From assembly GCA_964489055.1 (NCBI GenBank), contig CAZAXF010000002.1:82189-146188 (forward strand): a DNA stretch of 64,000 nt, given 5' to 3'. The translations under genes were made by a program, and so were the position numbers. The stretch's first letter is position 1; each line of letters opens with the position of its first letter. This document shows, one piece after another, positions 1 to 7,006 of the stretch. The DNA comes from 66-474 sp964489055 (lineage in GTDB: Bacteria > Pseudomonadota > Gammaproteobacteria > Xanthomonadales > Rhodanobacteraceae). The notes below the pieces were generated by a model that saw only the letters and a list, made by a program, of their open reading frames with translations, was not told the origin of the DNA and did no database searches.

Positions 1-198
1 GCCGCAGGGGTCGCCTACGGAATCGCCTCGGCCATCAAGGGCCCCGCGGGCGGCTTTGTGACGCTGGCGCTGGGCATGGTGATCGGCCTGATCGGCTACG
101 GCCTGGCGGCGCTGGTCGTCAGCGGGGCCCTGGCCGCCCTGGTCGGAATCGAGGAAAACCTGCGCCGCGGCAACGAGCGCGACGGCCCGGCTGCGTGA
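1..198 (+). CDS. C-terminal part of a small membrane protein (truncated by window edge)
   Basis: An open frame enters from the left edge and ends at TGA 196-198, giving 65 residues with no start codon in view. The visible part is glycine/alanine/leucine-rich and very hydrophobic, with about two membrane segments (roughly residues 1-25 and 28-50), followed by a short charged tail ending EENLRRGNERDGPAA. I do not recognise the family. The hydrophobic pattern with a polar tail suggests an inner-membrane protein, but nothing in the segment indicates a function. Confidence 0.6.
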   Translation, partial: AAGVAYGIASAIKGPAGGFVTLALGMVIGLIGYGLAALVVSGALAALVGIEENLRRGNERDGPAA

Positions 199-422
199 AC
201 GGGCCCGGTCCGGCCTCGGCGGGAGCACTGGCGCCGCGGGGCAAAACTCCTGTACGATCCCGACCGCTGAGTTAGCCAAACCGTCGGGGGGTGGTTTGTT
301 TGGGGCCGGTTGCTGACCGTTTGACGATCGCATCGCTGTCTTCACTCTCGCTAGTCAGTGCTTCACGTTGCGCACGCGAGTGCGCTGTTTTTGTCAACCA
401 ATCGAGTAGCAAGGAGTCAGTC
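199..422 (+). promoter_or_regulatory. Leader region of the cold-shock gene
   Basis: This 224-bp stretch between the upstream stop and the csp start has no convincing gene. A frame open across 291-422 is only an N-terminal extension of the csp frame and does not resemble protein. Cold-shock genes typically have long 5' leaders whose folding controls translation, so a long structured leader is plausible, but I could not identify a cold box. A good ribosome-binding site (AAGGAG, about 410-415) sits before the ATG at 423. Confidence 0.4.
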
Positions 423-632
423 ATGTCGGAGCGTCAAACCGGCACAGTAAAGTGGTTCAACGATGCAAAGGGCTTTGGTTTCATCAGCCGTGAAAACGGT
501 GAAGACGTGTTCGTGCATTTCCGCGCGATCGTCGGCACCGGGTTCAAGTCGCTGCAGGAAGGCCAGAAGGTCACCTTCAACGTGATCCAGGGTCCCAAGG
601 GCCTGCAGGCCGACCAGGTCCAGCCCGCCTGA
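423..632 (+). CDS. Cold-shock protein, CspA family
   Basis: This 69-residue single-domain cold-shock protein binds single-stranded RNA and DNA and melts RNA secondary structure. The start at 423 is chosen over an upstream in-frame start because the family begins near MSERQTGTVKWFN and AAGGAG lies correctly spaced before it. The RNP1 motif (KGFGFISRENGEDVF, about residues 15-29) and RNP2 motif (VFVHF) are intact, with the aromatic residues W10, F11, F17 and F19. Length matches the family (66-70). The gene is monocistronic, with a strong terminator 24 bp after the stop. Which csp paralogue it is cannot be told from sequence alone. Confidence 0.96.
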   Translation: MSERQTGTVKWFNDAKGFGFISRENGEDVFVHFRAIVGTGFKSLQEGQKVTFNVIQGPKGLQADQVQPA

Positions 633-655
633 ACCATTGTTGTCATCGAAACAGG

Positions 656-683
656 AAAAACCCCGCGGTGATGCGGGGTTTTT
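656..683 (+). terminator. Rho-independent terminator after csp
   Basis: A perfect 6-bp G+C stem (CCCCGC at 661-666 with GCGGGG at 673-678) has a 6-nt loop, five A before the stem and five T after it. The A and T runs extend the stem and make it usable from either strand. It closes the csp transcript. Confidence 0.9.
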
Positions 684-751
684 CTTTGTGCATCCGAAGC
701 CACGCGCCGCGGGGCGTGGCAGGCAACCGCCAAGGGTGCGATGATGCGCCC

Positions 752-1048
752 ATGTACGCGAACTTCCGCGAGTTCTACCCGTTCTATCTCAGCGAGCACA
801 CCGACCGCCGCTGCCGGCGCATGCATTTTCTCGGTTCCAGCCTGGTGATCGCGTCTTTCGTCGTGGCCATCGTCACCTGGAATCCGTGGTGGTTGATTGC
901 GGCCCCGCTGTGCGGCTACGGCTGCGCGTGGATCGGGCATTTCATGTTCGAGCGCAACAAGCCCGCGACCTTCCGGCATCCCGTCTACAGCTTCATGGGC
1001 GACTGGGTGATGTTCGCGCAGATCCTGCGTGGACGGATCAGGTTTTGA
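752..1048 (+). CDS. Mpo1-like/DUF962 membrane protein
   Basis: This 98-residue protein belongs to the DUF962/Mpo1-like family. The yeast member Mpo1 is an iron-dependent dioxygenase that oxidises 2-hydroxy fatty acids. The start at 752 is preferred because family members begin with an F-x-x-F-Y-P-F-Y-L-x-E-H motif, seen here at residues 5-16 (FREFYPFYLSEH). The conserved histidines H16 and H25 and the later GHFMFERNKPATFRHP segment are present, with two membrane segments between about residues 28 and 65. The family assignment is strong; the substrate in bacteria is inference. tcdA starts 19 bp downstream. Confidence 0.85.
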   Translation: MYANFREFYPFYLSEHTDRRCRRMHFLGSSLVIASFVVAIVTWNPWWLIAAPLCGYGCAWIGHFMFERNKPATFRHPVYSFMGDWVMFAQILRGRIRF

Positions 1049-1067
1049 GCTGCGTTATCCTTCGGCG

Positions 1068-1844
1068 ATGACCGATCCACGTTTCGCCGGCATCGAGCGG
1101 CTGTATGGCGCCGGCAGCCTGGCGTGCCTGGCGGACGCGCACGTGGCGGTGATCGGGCTGGGCGGGGTCGGCTCCTGGGCTGCCGAGGCGCTGGCGCGCA
1201 GCGGCGTGGGCCGTCTCACCCTCATCGATGCCGACGAGGTGTGTGTAACCAACACCAACCGGCAACTGCACACGCTGGTCGACACGCTCGGCAAGCCCAA
1301 GGTCGCGGTGATGGCCGACCGCCTGCGCGGCGTGGGTCCCGACCTCGTGGTCGAGGCGGTCGAACGCTTCGTGACGCCGGCGAACCTTGCCGAATCGCTG
1401 GAGCGCGGCTTCGACCTGGTGCTCGATGCCTGCGATGCCTTCCGCGTGAAGGTGGAAATGACCGCCTGGTGCCGGCGCCACAAGCTGCCACTCATCGTGT
1501 GCGGATCGGCCGGCGGCCGTACCGATCCCACGCAGATCCGGATCCGCGACCTCTCGCGCACCGAGCACGACGCGCTGCTGGGCCTGATGCGCCGCAAGCT
1601 GCGCCAGGAATTCGGGTTTCCTTCCAATCGCGACCGCTACTTCGGCGTGCCGGCGGTGTACTCGCTGGAAAACGTGCGCTATCCCCAGGCCGATGGCAGC
1701 GTATGCGGCACGCGTCCCGCGGGCGGTGAGTCATTGAAGCTCGATTGCGGCGGCGGACTGGGCGCCGCCACCCACGTCACCGGCGCCTTCGCGTTCGCGG
1801 CCGTCGCGCGCGCACTGCAGATGCTGTTGAAGGCCAGGGCCTGA
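1068..1844 (+). CDS. tcdA: tRNA threonylcarbamoyladenosine dehydratase TcdA
   Basis: This 258-residue E1-like enzyme of the ThiF/MoeB superfamily uses ATP to cyclise t6A37 in ANN-decoding tRNAs to ct6A. The nucleotide-binding motif GLGGVGSW is at residues 30-37 and the acidic DADEVCVTNTNRQLH segment follows near 54-68. The DACDAF and GSAGG motifs typical of TcdA (formerly YgdL/CsdL) are present. The ATG at 1068 is chosen because homologues start a few residues before the RF-x-G-I-x-R-L-Y-G motif. The cysteine-desulfurase partners csdA/csdE are not adjacent. It is convergent with tatD. Confidence 0.93.
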   Translation: MTDPRFAGIERLYGAGSLACLADAHVAVIGLGGVGSWAAEALARSGVGRLTLIDADEVCVTNTNRQLHTLVDTLGKPKVAVMADRLRGVGPDLVVEAVERFVTPANLAESLERGFDLVLDACDAFRVKVEMTAWCRRHKLPLIVCGSAGGRTDPTQIRIRDLSRTEHDALLGLMRRKLRQEFGFPSNRDRYFGVPAVYSLENVRYPQADGSVCGTRPAGGESLKLDCGGGLGAATHVTGAFAFAAVARALQMLLKARA

Positions 1845-1901
1845 TCGGCGCGCGTCGCACCTGGTTGCCCGGGATCAACCCTGGCCACGCGGCGCCGCGG
1901 G

Positions 1902-2693
1902 TCACGCCTCGTCCAGGAACAGCCGCCGTGCGTTGCGGGTGGTTGCCCGTGCGAGCTCGGCCGGATCCTGGCCACGCAGGGCTGCCACGTGCTGCAAAAC
2001 CTCGACCAGGAATGCCGGTTCGTTGCGCTGCCCCCTGTGCGCCGCACCCGGCTGGTCGGGGGCATCGGTTTCCAGCAGCAGGCTTTCGACGGGCAGGGTG
2101 GCGACCGTTCGCCGCAGTCGTCGTGCACGCTCGTGGGTCACCGGCCCGCCGATCCCGACATGGAAACCGAGTTCGCGAAGCTGGCGTGCCTGTTCCGCAC
2201 TGCCGGAAAAACTGTGCACCACGCCGCGCAGCGGCTTGCCAAACCGGCGCAGCTCCAGGATCATCGCCTCGAACGCCCGCCGGGCGTGCAGGACCAGCGG
2301 CAGGTCGAAACGCGAAGCGATGCCGAACTGGCCGCGCAGCAGGCGCAGTTGCCGGCCGCGGTCGAGGCCTGCATCGAAATGATCCAGCCCGCATTCGCCC
2401 ACCGCCACCGCCGGGTGCGTGCCGAGCCAGTCTTCGAGCCGTTCCAGGTCACTGTCCGCGTGCTCGTCCAGGTAGCACGGGTGCAGCCCGTAGGCTGCAT
2501 GCAGGCCCGACCGGGACGCGCACATGGCGTGCAGCTTCGGCCACGATGCCGCGCTGACCGCGGGAACCAGGATTTCCCGGACGCCCGCCGCGCGCGCATC
2601 GTGCAGCACCTGTTCACGATCGGCATCGAATGCCGACGCGTCAAGATGCGCGTGGCTGTCGAACAGGTGGAGATCCGGGCAGGTGGCGGACAT
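1902..2693 (-). CDS. TatD-family metal-dependent deoxyribonuclease
   Basis: This 263-residue TIM-barrel hydrolase of the TatD family (3'-5' DNase and AP-endonuclease-like activity in known members) retains its metal ligands in order: HAH in DSHAHLD near residues 11-17, the glutamate of VGECGLDH, histidines in VLHARRAF and VVHSFSG, and the aspartate of ETDAP. The sequence is closer to the YjjV/YcfH type than to tat-operon TatD. The start at 2693 gives an N-terminus that matches the family. It runs toward tcdA with a 57-bp gap and away from the lipoprotein gene at 2804. Confidence 0.93.
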   Translation of the reverse strand: MSATCPDLHLFDSHAHLDASAFDADREQVLHDARAAGVREILVPAVSAASWPKLHAMCASRSGLHAAYGLHPCYLDEHADSDLERLEDWLGTHPAVAVGECGLDHFDAGLDRGRQLRLLRGQFGIASRFDLPLVLHARRAFEAMILELRRFGKPLRGVVHSFSGSAEQARQLRELGFHVGIGGPVTHERARRLRRTVATLPVESLLLETDAPDQPGAAHRGQRNEPAFLVEVLQHVAALRGQDPAELARATTRNARRLFLDEA

Positions 2694-2803
2694 TGTAGTA
2701 GCCTGAACGGGAATACTGGATGGCCGGCGTCCGTTGACGCTGTGTTCATTGTCGGGTTGATTGAATCGAATCGCCACACGATCGAACGGATCGGGAGAAC
2801 AGC

Positions 2804-3508
2804 ATGAACGGGAATACAGCATTGACCAACGCGGTGCGTGTTTCGCTGGGCGTGTTGCTGGCCGTGTCGCTGGCCGCATGCTCGAACGGCAACAACCAGG
2901 GCCAGCCGCAGGGTGCCAATACCCCGGCCAACCTGGCGCTGACGACCTCGGCGGCGCCTGCGCAGCAGCCGCTGCAGAACGGCGCCGATGGCCAGACACC
3001 GGCCCAGCAGGCCGGTGCGGCACAACCGCAGTTCGCGAAAGTCGTGGCGGTGACCCCGGTGACCCGGACCACCACCACCAGCAAGCCGCGCCAGGTGTGC
3101 CGGGACGAGCAGGTCGCGGTACCCGAACATTACAAGGACAAGAACCAGATCGGCGGCGCCGTGGTCGGCGGCCTGGTTGGCGCACTGGCTGGCCACCAGG
3201 TTGGTGGCGGCAAGGGCAAGACGCTCGCGACCATCGCCGGTGCGGCCGGCGGGGCCTATGCCGGCCATGAGATCCAGAAACACCACCAGGAAAACAACCG
3301 CACCAGGATGGAAACCCGCAACGTGTGCCACACGGTCGAGGACAAGACGACCAAGACCACCACGGTCGGGTATGACGTGACCTACAGCCTCAATGGCGAG
3401 ACCGGCCACGTGCGCATGGACCACAACCCCGGCGTCGGCACCGGCCTGCCCGTGAAGGACGGGGTCGTGGTTGCAGGCGGAACCCAGAAGGGCAACTACT
3501 ACCGGTAA
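2804..3508 (+). CDS. Glycine-zipper 2TM-domain lipoprotein (long form)
   Basis: This 234-residue predicted lipoprotein has a signal peptide ending in a lipobox, with the lipidated cysteine at residue 26 (SLAAC). A linker rich in Q, A and N follows, then a short Cys-containing segment and a glycine zipper (about residues 112-152, GG-VVGG-VGA-AGHQVGGGKGK) like that of the rickettsial 17-kDa antigen and SlyB families. The C-terminal third (YDVTYSLNGETG) forms a small beta-rich tail. Such proteins sit in the outer membrane and are linked to envelope integrity; a specific role here is not known. It is followed after 35 bp by a shorter paralogue. Confidence 0.85.
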   Translation: MNGNTALTNAVRVSLGVLLAVSLAACSNGNNQGQPQGANTPANLALTTSAAPAQQPLQNGADGQTPAQQAGAAQPQFAKVVAVTPVTRTTTTSKPRQVCRDEQVAVPEHYKDKNQIGGAVVGGLVGALAGHQVGGGKGKTLATIAGAAGGAYAGHEIQKHHQENNRTRMETRNVCHTVEDKTTKTTTVGYDVTYSLNGETGHVRMDHNPGVGTGLPVKDGVVVAGGTQKGNYYR

Positions 3509-3543
3509 GACCCTGCGGCAACGACGGGTCAAGGAGAAGCCTC

Positions 3544-4062
3544 ATGTCCAGACCAATTCCTGCAACAGGCGGCGCGCTGCGCGCGGCGGCACTGCTGGTG
3601 TGCATCGCGGCGGCGGCACTGCTGCTGGCGGCTTGCGCACCGGCGTACAACAGCCGGCCGGGCGGTTACTACGGCGGGCAACCCCCGGGCTACCAGGGGC
3701 GCGGCGACGCCCGCTGCTACCAGGGCTGCGGTTACGTCCGGGAAATCCAGGAAGTGCGCCTGCGCGGCCACAACGAGCAGGGCGCGGTGCTGGGTACCGT
3801 GATCGGCGCCGTCGTCGGTGGCGTGCTCGGACACCAGGTCGGCGGCGGCAAGGGCAAGAAGGCCGCCACCGTGGCCGGCGCGGTTGCCGGGGGTTTCGCC
3901 GGGCATGCGGTCGGCGAACGCGCCGGCGGCCAGCGCGACGGCTGGCAGATCGTGGTCCAGCTGCAGAGCGGCCGCTACGCCACGGTCACCCAGCGCGAGC
4001 GGCCGCAGGTACGCGTCGGCGATTACGTCATGATCCGGAACGACCGCGTCTACCGTTACTGA
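3544..4062 (+). CDS. Glycine-zipper 2TM-domain lipoprotein (short paralogue)
   Basis: This 172-residue protein has a lipoprotein signal (lipobox cysteine at residue 31, LLAAC), a Y/G/P-rich segment, two cysteines in RCYQGCGYVREI, then a glycine zipper containing the same GHQVGGGKGK block as the upstream gene. The C-terminus resembles the family ending ...GDYVMIRNDRVYRY. AAGGAG lies 8 bases before the ATG. The pair looks like a tandem duplication that diverged at both ends while keeping the zipper. Both genes probably share one transcript ending at the hairpin at 4090. Confidence 0.85.
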   Translation: MSRPIPATGGALRAAALLVCIAAAALLLAACAPAYNSRPGGYYGGQPPGYQGRGDARCYQGCGYVREIQEVRLRGHNEQGAVLGTVIGAVVGGVLGHQVGGGKGKKAATVAGAVAGGFAGHAVGERAGGQRDGWQIVVQLQSGRYATVTQRERPQVRVGDYVMIRNDRVYRY

Positions 4063-4089
4063 GCGGCGTCACGCAACGGCCGCACCCAC

Positions 4090-4123
4090 GGAGCCCTCCG
4101 GCCGGAGGGCTCCGTTGTTTTTC
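4090..4123 (+). terminator. Rho-independent terminator after the lipoprotein pair
   Basis: A perfect 24-bp palindrome (12-bp arms, GGAGCCCTCCGG with its complement) occupies 4090-4113, followed by GTTGTTTTTC. It ends the two-gene lipoprotein transcript and lies just before the 3' end of the opposing hydrolase gene. Confidence 0.85.
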
Positions 4124-4143
4124 GGGTCGCGCCCGGGTGGGCG

Positions 4144-4575
4144 TCAGTCGACGGCGTAGAACTCGTGGTCGCCGATGGTCGCGATCGGGTTCTTGGCCCA
4201 GGCGGCCGTCGAGCCCAGCCGGATGAAGTGGTTGGCGCCGGGCACCACCAGCTTGCGCTCGGAAGCGGGCTCGTTCCAGATCGCGATGGCCTCGCCGGCG
4301 ATCTTCCAGGCCTTGTTCCATGCCGACAGGTTGTCGATGGGGTAATCCTTCGGGGTGGTGGTCAACGCGAACTGGTACGGTGCCGTGACCACTTCGCATA
4401 CGGTCTTGCCGTAGCGGCCCATTTCCAGACGGTCGAGCGCCACCTCGGCCACGGCCAACTGGCCGCGGGTAGGCTGGCTGCGGGCCTCCAGGTACACGGT
4501 GGCTGCCAGACAGGTTTGATCGGCGACCGGCCGCGGCAGCAGCGCGATCATGCCGAGCAGAAAGCCCAGAGTCAT
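4144..4575 (-). CDS. Cell-wall hydrolase, SleB/Hydrolase_2 type
   Basis: This 143-residue secreted protein has a short N-terminal hydrophobic segment (LGFLLGMIALL) followed by a SleB-like catalytic domain: YLEARSQPTRGQLAVAEVALDR carries the catalytic-type glutamate, and the end IGDHEFYAVD matches the family's closing motif. Members cleave peptidoglycan glycan strands. The ATG at 4575 has AAGGAG 8 bases upstream; an upstream in-frame ATG has no such site and would add a non-hydrophobic extension. It is at the short end for the family. Confidence 0.82.
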   Translation of the reverse strand: MTLGFLLGMIALLPRPVADQTCLAATVYLEARSQPTRGQLAVAEVALDRLEMGRYGKTVCEVVTAPYQFALTTTPKDYPIDNLSAWNKAWKIAGEAIAIWNEPASERKLVVPGANHFIRLGSTAAWAKNPIATIGDHEFYAVD

Positions 4576-4922
4576 CGAGTCTTCTCCTTGCATGCACGGC
4601 GCCACATGCCGAACCGGGCCGGCATCTGGCGATGGAACACGGTGGGCGGACATTGCCGCACCGCAGGTTGACAGTCGTTGGCGGAAAACCGCGAACGGTC
4701 ACCGGCACGTCGCGCCGGGACCCCGGTACTGCACAACACCAACAGTTTCAGGCAATCGGCATGGCCGACATTGCACGTGGTGCGGAACCTCCGGACCACG
4801 CGAAGCCCCGGCGTTTGCTGGCCGGGTTGCGAAAACTGCGCGCAGGGTAAGCGCTGGTCGCTGCCCGCGCAAGTGCCCAAATGTGAACAATGTGTGCCAA
4901 AAATCGGGCGTTCAGATGGCAG
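4576..4922. other. Intergenic stretch with an AT-rich patch
   Basis: These 347 bp hold the presumed promoter region of the hydrolase gene and no gene I can support. From about 4860 onward base composition drops sharply, and the low G+C patch continues to about 5000 inside the 3' end of ygfZ. Confidence 0.4.
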
Positions 4923-5765
4923 TTAGGTATCGAAACTTGCGTTAATTCTGTAAACATTTTCCATGATATTGATTTCATTGTGAATATCTGTAGTCACGAT
5001 GGCCAGGGCGTCACAAGTTCCCGTGTCCGTCACCGCGTCGAGCACGGTCGCCTCGACACGGCCGTCCTGGCCCCGGAACGTGCCCGGCGCCAGCGCGGCG
5101 CTGCCCTGGAGATGGCACAGCCGACTCTTGTGGCCGCCGCGAAAATGCAGCCTGGCGGCGATTTCCTGGCCCGGATAACAGCCTTTCCGGAAACAGATGG
5201 CGCCCAGGCGCTCCAGGCCCAGCGCCTGCGGCAGGAAGCGGGCCTGGCCGTCGCGGGGCAGGGTGGGCCAGCCCGCGCGGATGTCATGCAGGCGCCATGT
5301 GTCCCGCGCGGCCGCATCGATGGCTGGCTGCGATTGCGGTGCCTCGAGACGCAGGCTGCGCGGTCCCAGCCCCAGGAGCAACGCGTCGCCATCCCGGTGC
5401 AGCGAGCCCATGGCCTGCGCGCCGCCGGCACGGACGGTGAAGTGGCACGCACCCAGCGTGGCCTTGCTGCGCAGCAGGTAGCGCGCCAGTGCAGTGCGTA
5501 CAGCCTCGACATCACCGCCACGCAGCAGGGCCAGCAGCCGTCCCTCGCCGGCATCCACCAACTGCATCAGCGCCTGCACCCGACCCTGCGGCGTCAGCCA
5601 CGCGTTCCATTGCCATTGCATCGGCCCCAGCCGTTCGACGTCGCCCGAGAATTGCGTTTGCGCAAACGCGCGCGCGTCGGGGCCCTCGATCGTGATGCAG
5701 TCGGCCTGGCCGATGACGGGAAGCGTTGGCATGGAAGACCCGGTGGTGGCTTGTGCGTGGTGCAT
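4923..5765 (-). CDS. ygfZ: Folate-binding protein YgfZ
   Basis: This protein of about 280 residues is related to the T-protein of glycine cleavage. YgfZ uses a folate to help assemble or repair certain Fe-S enzymes. The signature KGCYPGQE is intact (in RKGCYPGQEIAARLHFRG), as is the N-terminal W-WNAWLTPQGRV block. Two starts are possible, 5765 and 5732, and neither has a clear ribosome-binding site. The last 20 or so residues (from DIHNEIN) are encoded by unusually AT-rich DNA and extend past the usual family end. It is divergent from the complex II genes, whose Fe-S subunit could be a client. Confidence 0.9.
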   Translation of the reverse strand: MHHAQATTGSSMPTLPVIGQADCITIEGPDARAFAQTQFSGDVERLGPMQWQWNAWLTPQGRVQALMQLVDAGEGRLLALLRGGDVEAVRTALARYLLRSKATLGACHFTVRAGGAQAMGSLHRDGDALLLGLGPRSLRLEAPQSQPAIDAAARDTWRLHDIRAGWPTLPRDGQARFLPQALGLERLGAICFRKGCYPGQEIAARLHFRGGHKSRLCHLQGSAALAPGTFRGQDGRVEATVLDAVTDTGTCDALAIVTTDIHNEINIMENVYRINASFDT

Positions 5766-5847
5766 GGACTTCGACGATTCTGTGTGCGGCGGTTCGATCG
5801 GTGCAACAATGCGCTCTTCATCGATTCGCATTCGGGGGTACAGGCAA

Positions 5848-6012
5848 GTGACTGACAACGACAAGGACAAACCCGTTCCCGGTTCCGACACCGTCAGGCC
5901 GCAGCCGGCCGATGACGACGCGCGACGCGAGCGGCCCACGCCGGAGGGCGACGGCCTCGATCCGACGCGCTACGGCGACTGGGAAAAGAACGGACGCTGC
6001 ATCGATTTTTGA
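5848..6012 (+). CDS. SDHAF4-like (DUF1674) succinate dehydrogenase assembly factor
   Basis: This 54-residue protein starts at GTG 5848. Its C-terminus DPTRYGDWEKNGRCIDF is the hallmark of DUF1674, the family of mitochondrial SDHAF4, which binds flavinylated SdhA and aids its assembly with SdhB. The N-terminal half is charged and probably disordered. It lies 133 bp upstream of sdhC in the same direction, which agrees with the role. It is small and easily missed by automated annotation. Confidence 0.85.
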   Translation: MTDNDKDKPVPGSDTVRPQPADDDARRERPTPEGDGLDPTRYGDWEKNGRCIDF

Positions 6013-6145
6013 CGTCCGTGCACGCGCGCCACCCCGCGCATGCATCGCAAGCCGTGCGCGTTTCGTGCAACAATGGAAAATGATCGTCGTCGCGAACGCC
6101 GATCGTGGGGTCCATGTTCCGCCAGCCGTGACCAGGAAATCCGAC

Positions 6146-6568
6146 ATGTCAACATCCCGACCGTTGTCACCGCACCTTGGCATCTACCGCTGGCGCGTCA
6201 ACATGCTGCAGTCGACGCTGCACCGCCTGACCGGCCTGTTCCTGTGCCTCGGGGCGTTGCTGGTGACCTGGGGCCTGATCGCGGCGGCGGACGGGCCGGC
6301 AGCGTGGCAGGTGTTCGCCGGATTCTGTGCCAGCTGGATCGGCCTGGTCCTGCTGTTCCTGTGGACCTGGTCGCTGCTGTTTCACCTGGTCAACGGCATC
6401 CAGCACCTGGTCCGTGACGCCGGTGCGAATTTCGGCCCGCCGACACGCGACCGTACCCACAATCCGGTGTACTGGTCGACCGGCTGGATCGTGCTCGCCA
6501 TCAGCGTGGCGCTGACGGTGCTGGTGTGGATCCTGTTGATGCTGCACGTTGGCGGGGTGACGTCATGA
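6146..6568 (+). CDS. sdhC: Succinate dehydrogenase cytochrome b556 subunit
   Basis: This 140-residue membrane anchor of complex II has three membrane segments (about residues 28-50, 62-85 and 112-135). The quinone-site and haem-site motifs are visible: RPLSPHLGIYRW near the N-terminus, S-x-x-HR-x-TG, and HLVNGIQHLVRDAG, whose first histidine is the usual haem b ligand. The stop overlaps the sdhD start by 4 bp (ATGA), so the two are translationally coupled. Confidence 0.95.
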   Translation: MSTSRPLSPHLGIYRWRVNMLQSTLHRLTGLFLCLGALLVTWGLIAAADGPAAWQVFAGFCASWIGLVLLFLWTWSLLFHLVNGIQHLVRDAGANFGPPTRDRTHNPVYWSTGWIVLAISVALTVLVWILLMLHVGGVTS

Positions 6569-6975
6569 GCGCCTACCCGGGACAGGAGGGACTGCGCACG
6601 CCGCTCAAGGTGGCGCGACGCGACGGTGCGTCGGGCACCGGCGTGCCCCACTGGTGGTTGCAGCGCGTCACCGCGGTCGCACTGGTTCCGCTGACGATCT
6701 GGTTCCTGTTCCTGCTCGGCGGCCTGATGGGTGCCGGCTACCCGGCGGTGCTGGCGACGATCGCCCAGCCCGTGCACGCGATTTTCCTGATCGTGCTGGC
6801 GGTGTGCATGTTCTGGCACGGCGCGCTGGGTCTGCAGGTGATCATCGAGGACTACGTGCACACGCGCTGGCTGGGACTGACCCTGCAGGTCGCCTTGCGT
6901 TTCGGCGCCAGTCTTGGCGCCCTGGCGTGCGTGCTGGCGGTGCTGGCCGTCTGGCTGGGCGGCGCCCCGCGGTAG
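6565..6975 (+). CDS. sdhD: Succinate dehydrogenase hydrophobic membrane anchor subunit
   Basis: This 136-residue second anchor of complex II has three membrane segments. WLQRVTAVALVPL and the haem-ligand region FWHGALGLQVIIEDYVH match SdhD. The ATG at 6565 overlaps the sdhC stop; an earlier in-frame start at 6526 would lie wholly inside sdhC and is unlikely. sdhA follows after 31 bp. Confidence 0.94.
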   Translation: MSAYPGQEGLRTPLKVARRDGASGTGVPHWWLQRVTAVALVPLTIWFLFLLGGLMGAGYPAVLATIAQPVHAIFLIVLAVCMFWHGALGLQVIIEDYVHTRWLGLTLQVALRFGASLGALACVLAVLAVWLGGAPR

Positions 6976-7006
6976 CTGAACTTCCATCGCTTGCAAAGGG
7001 GCCCGC

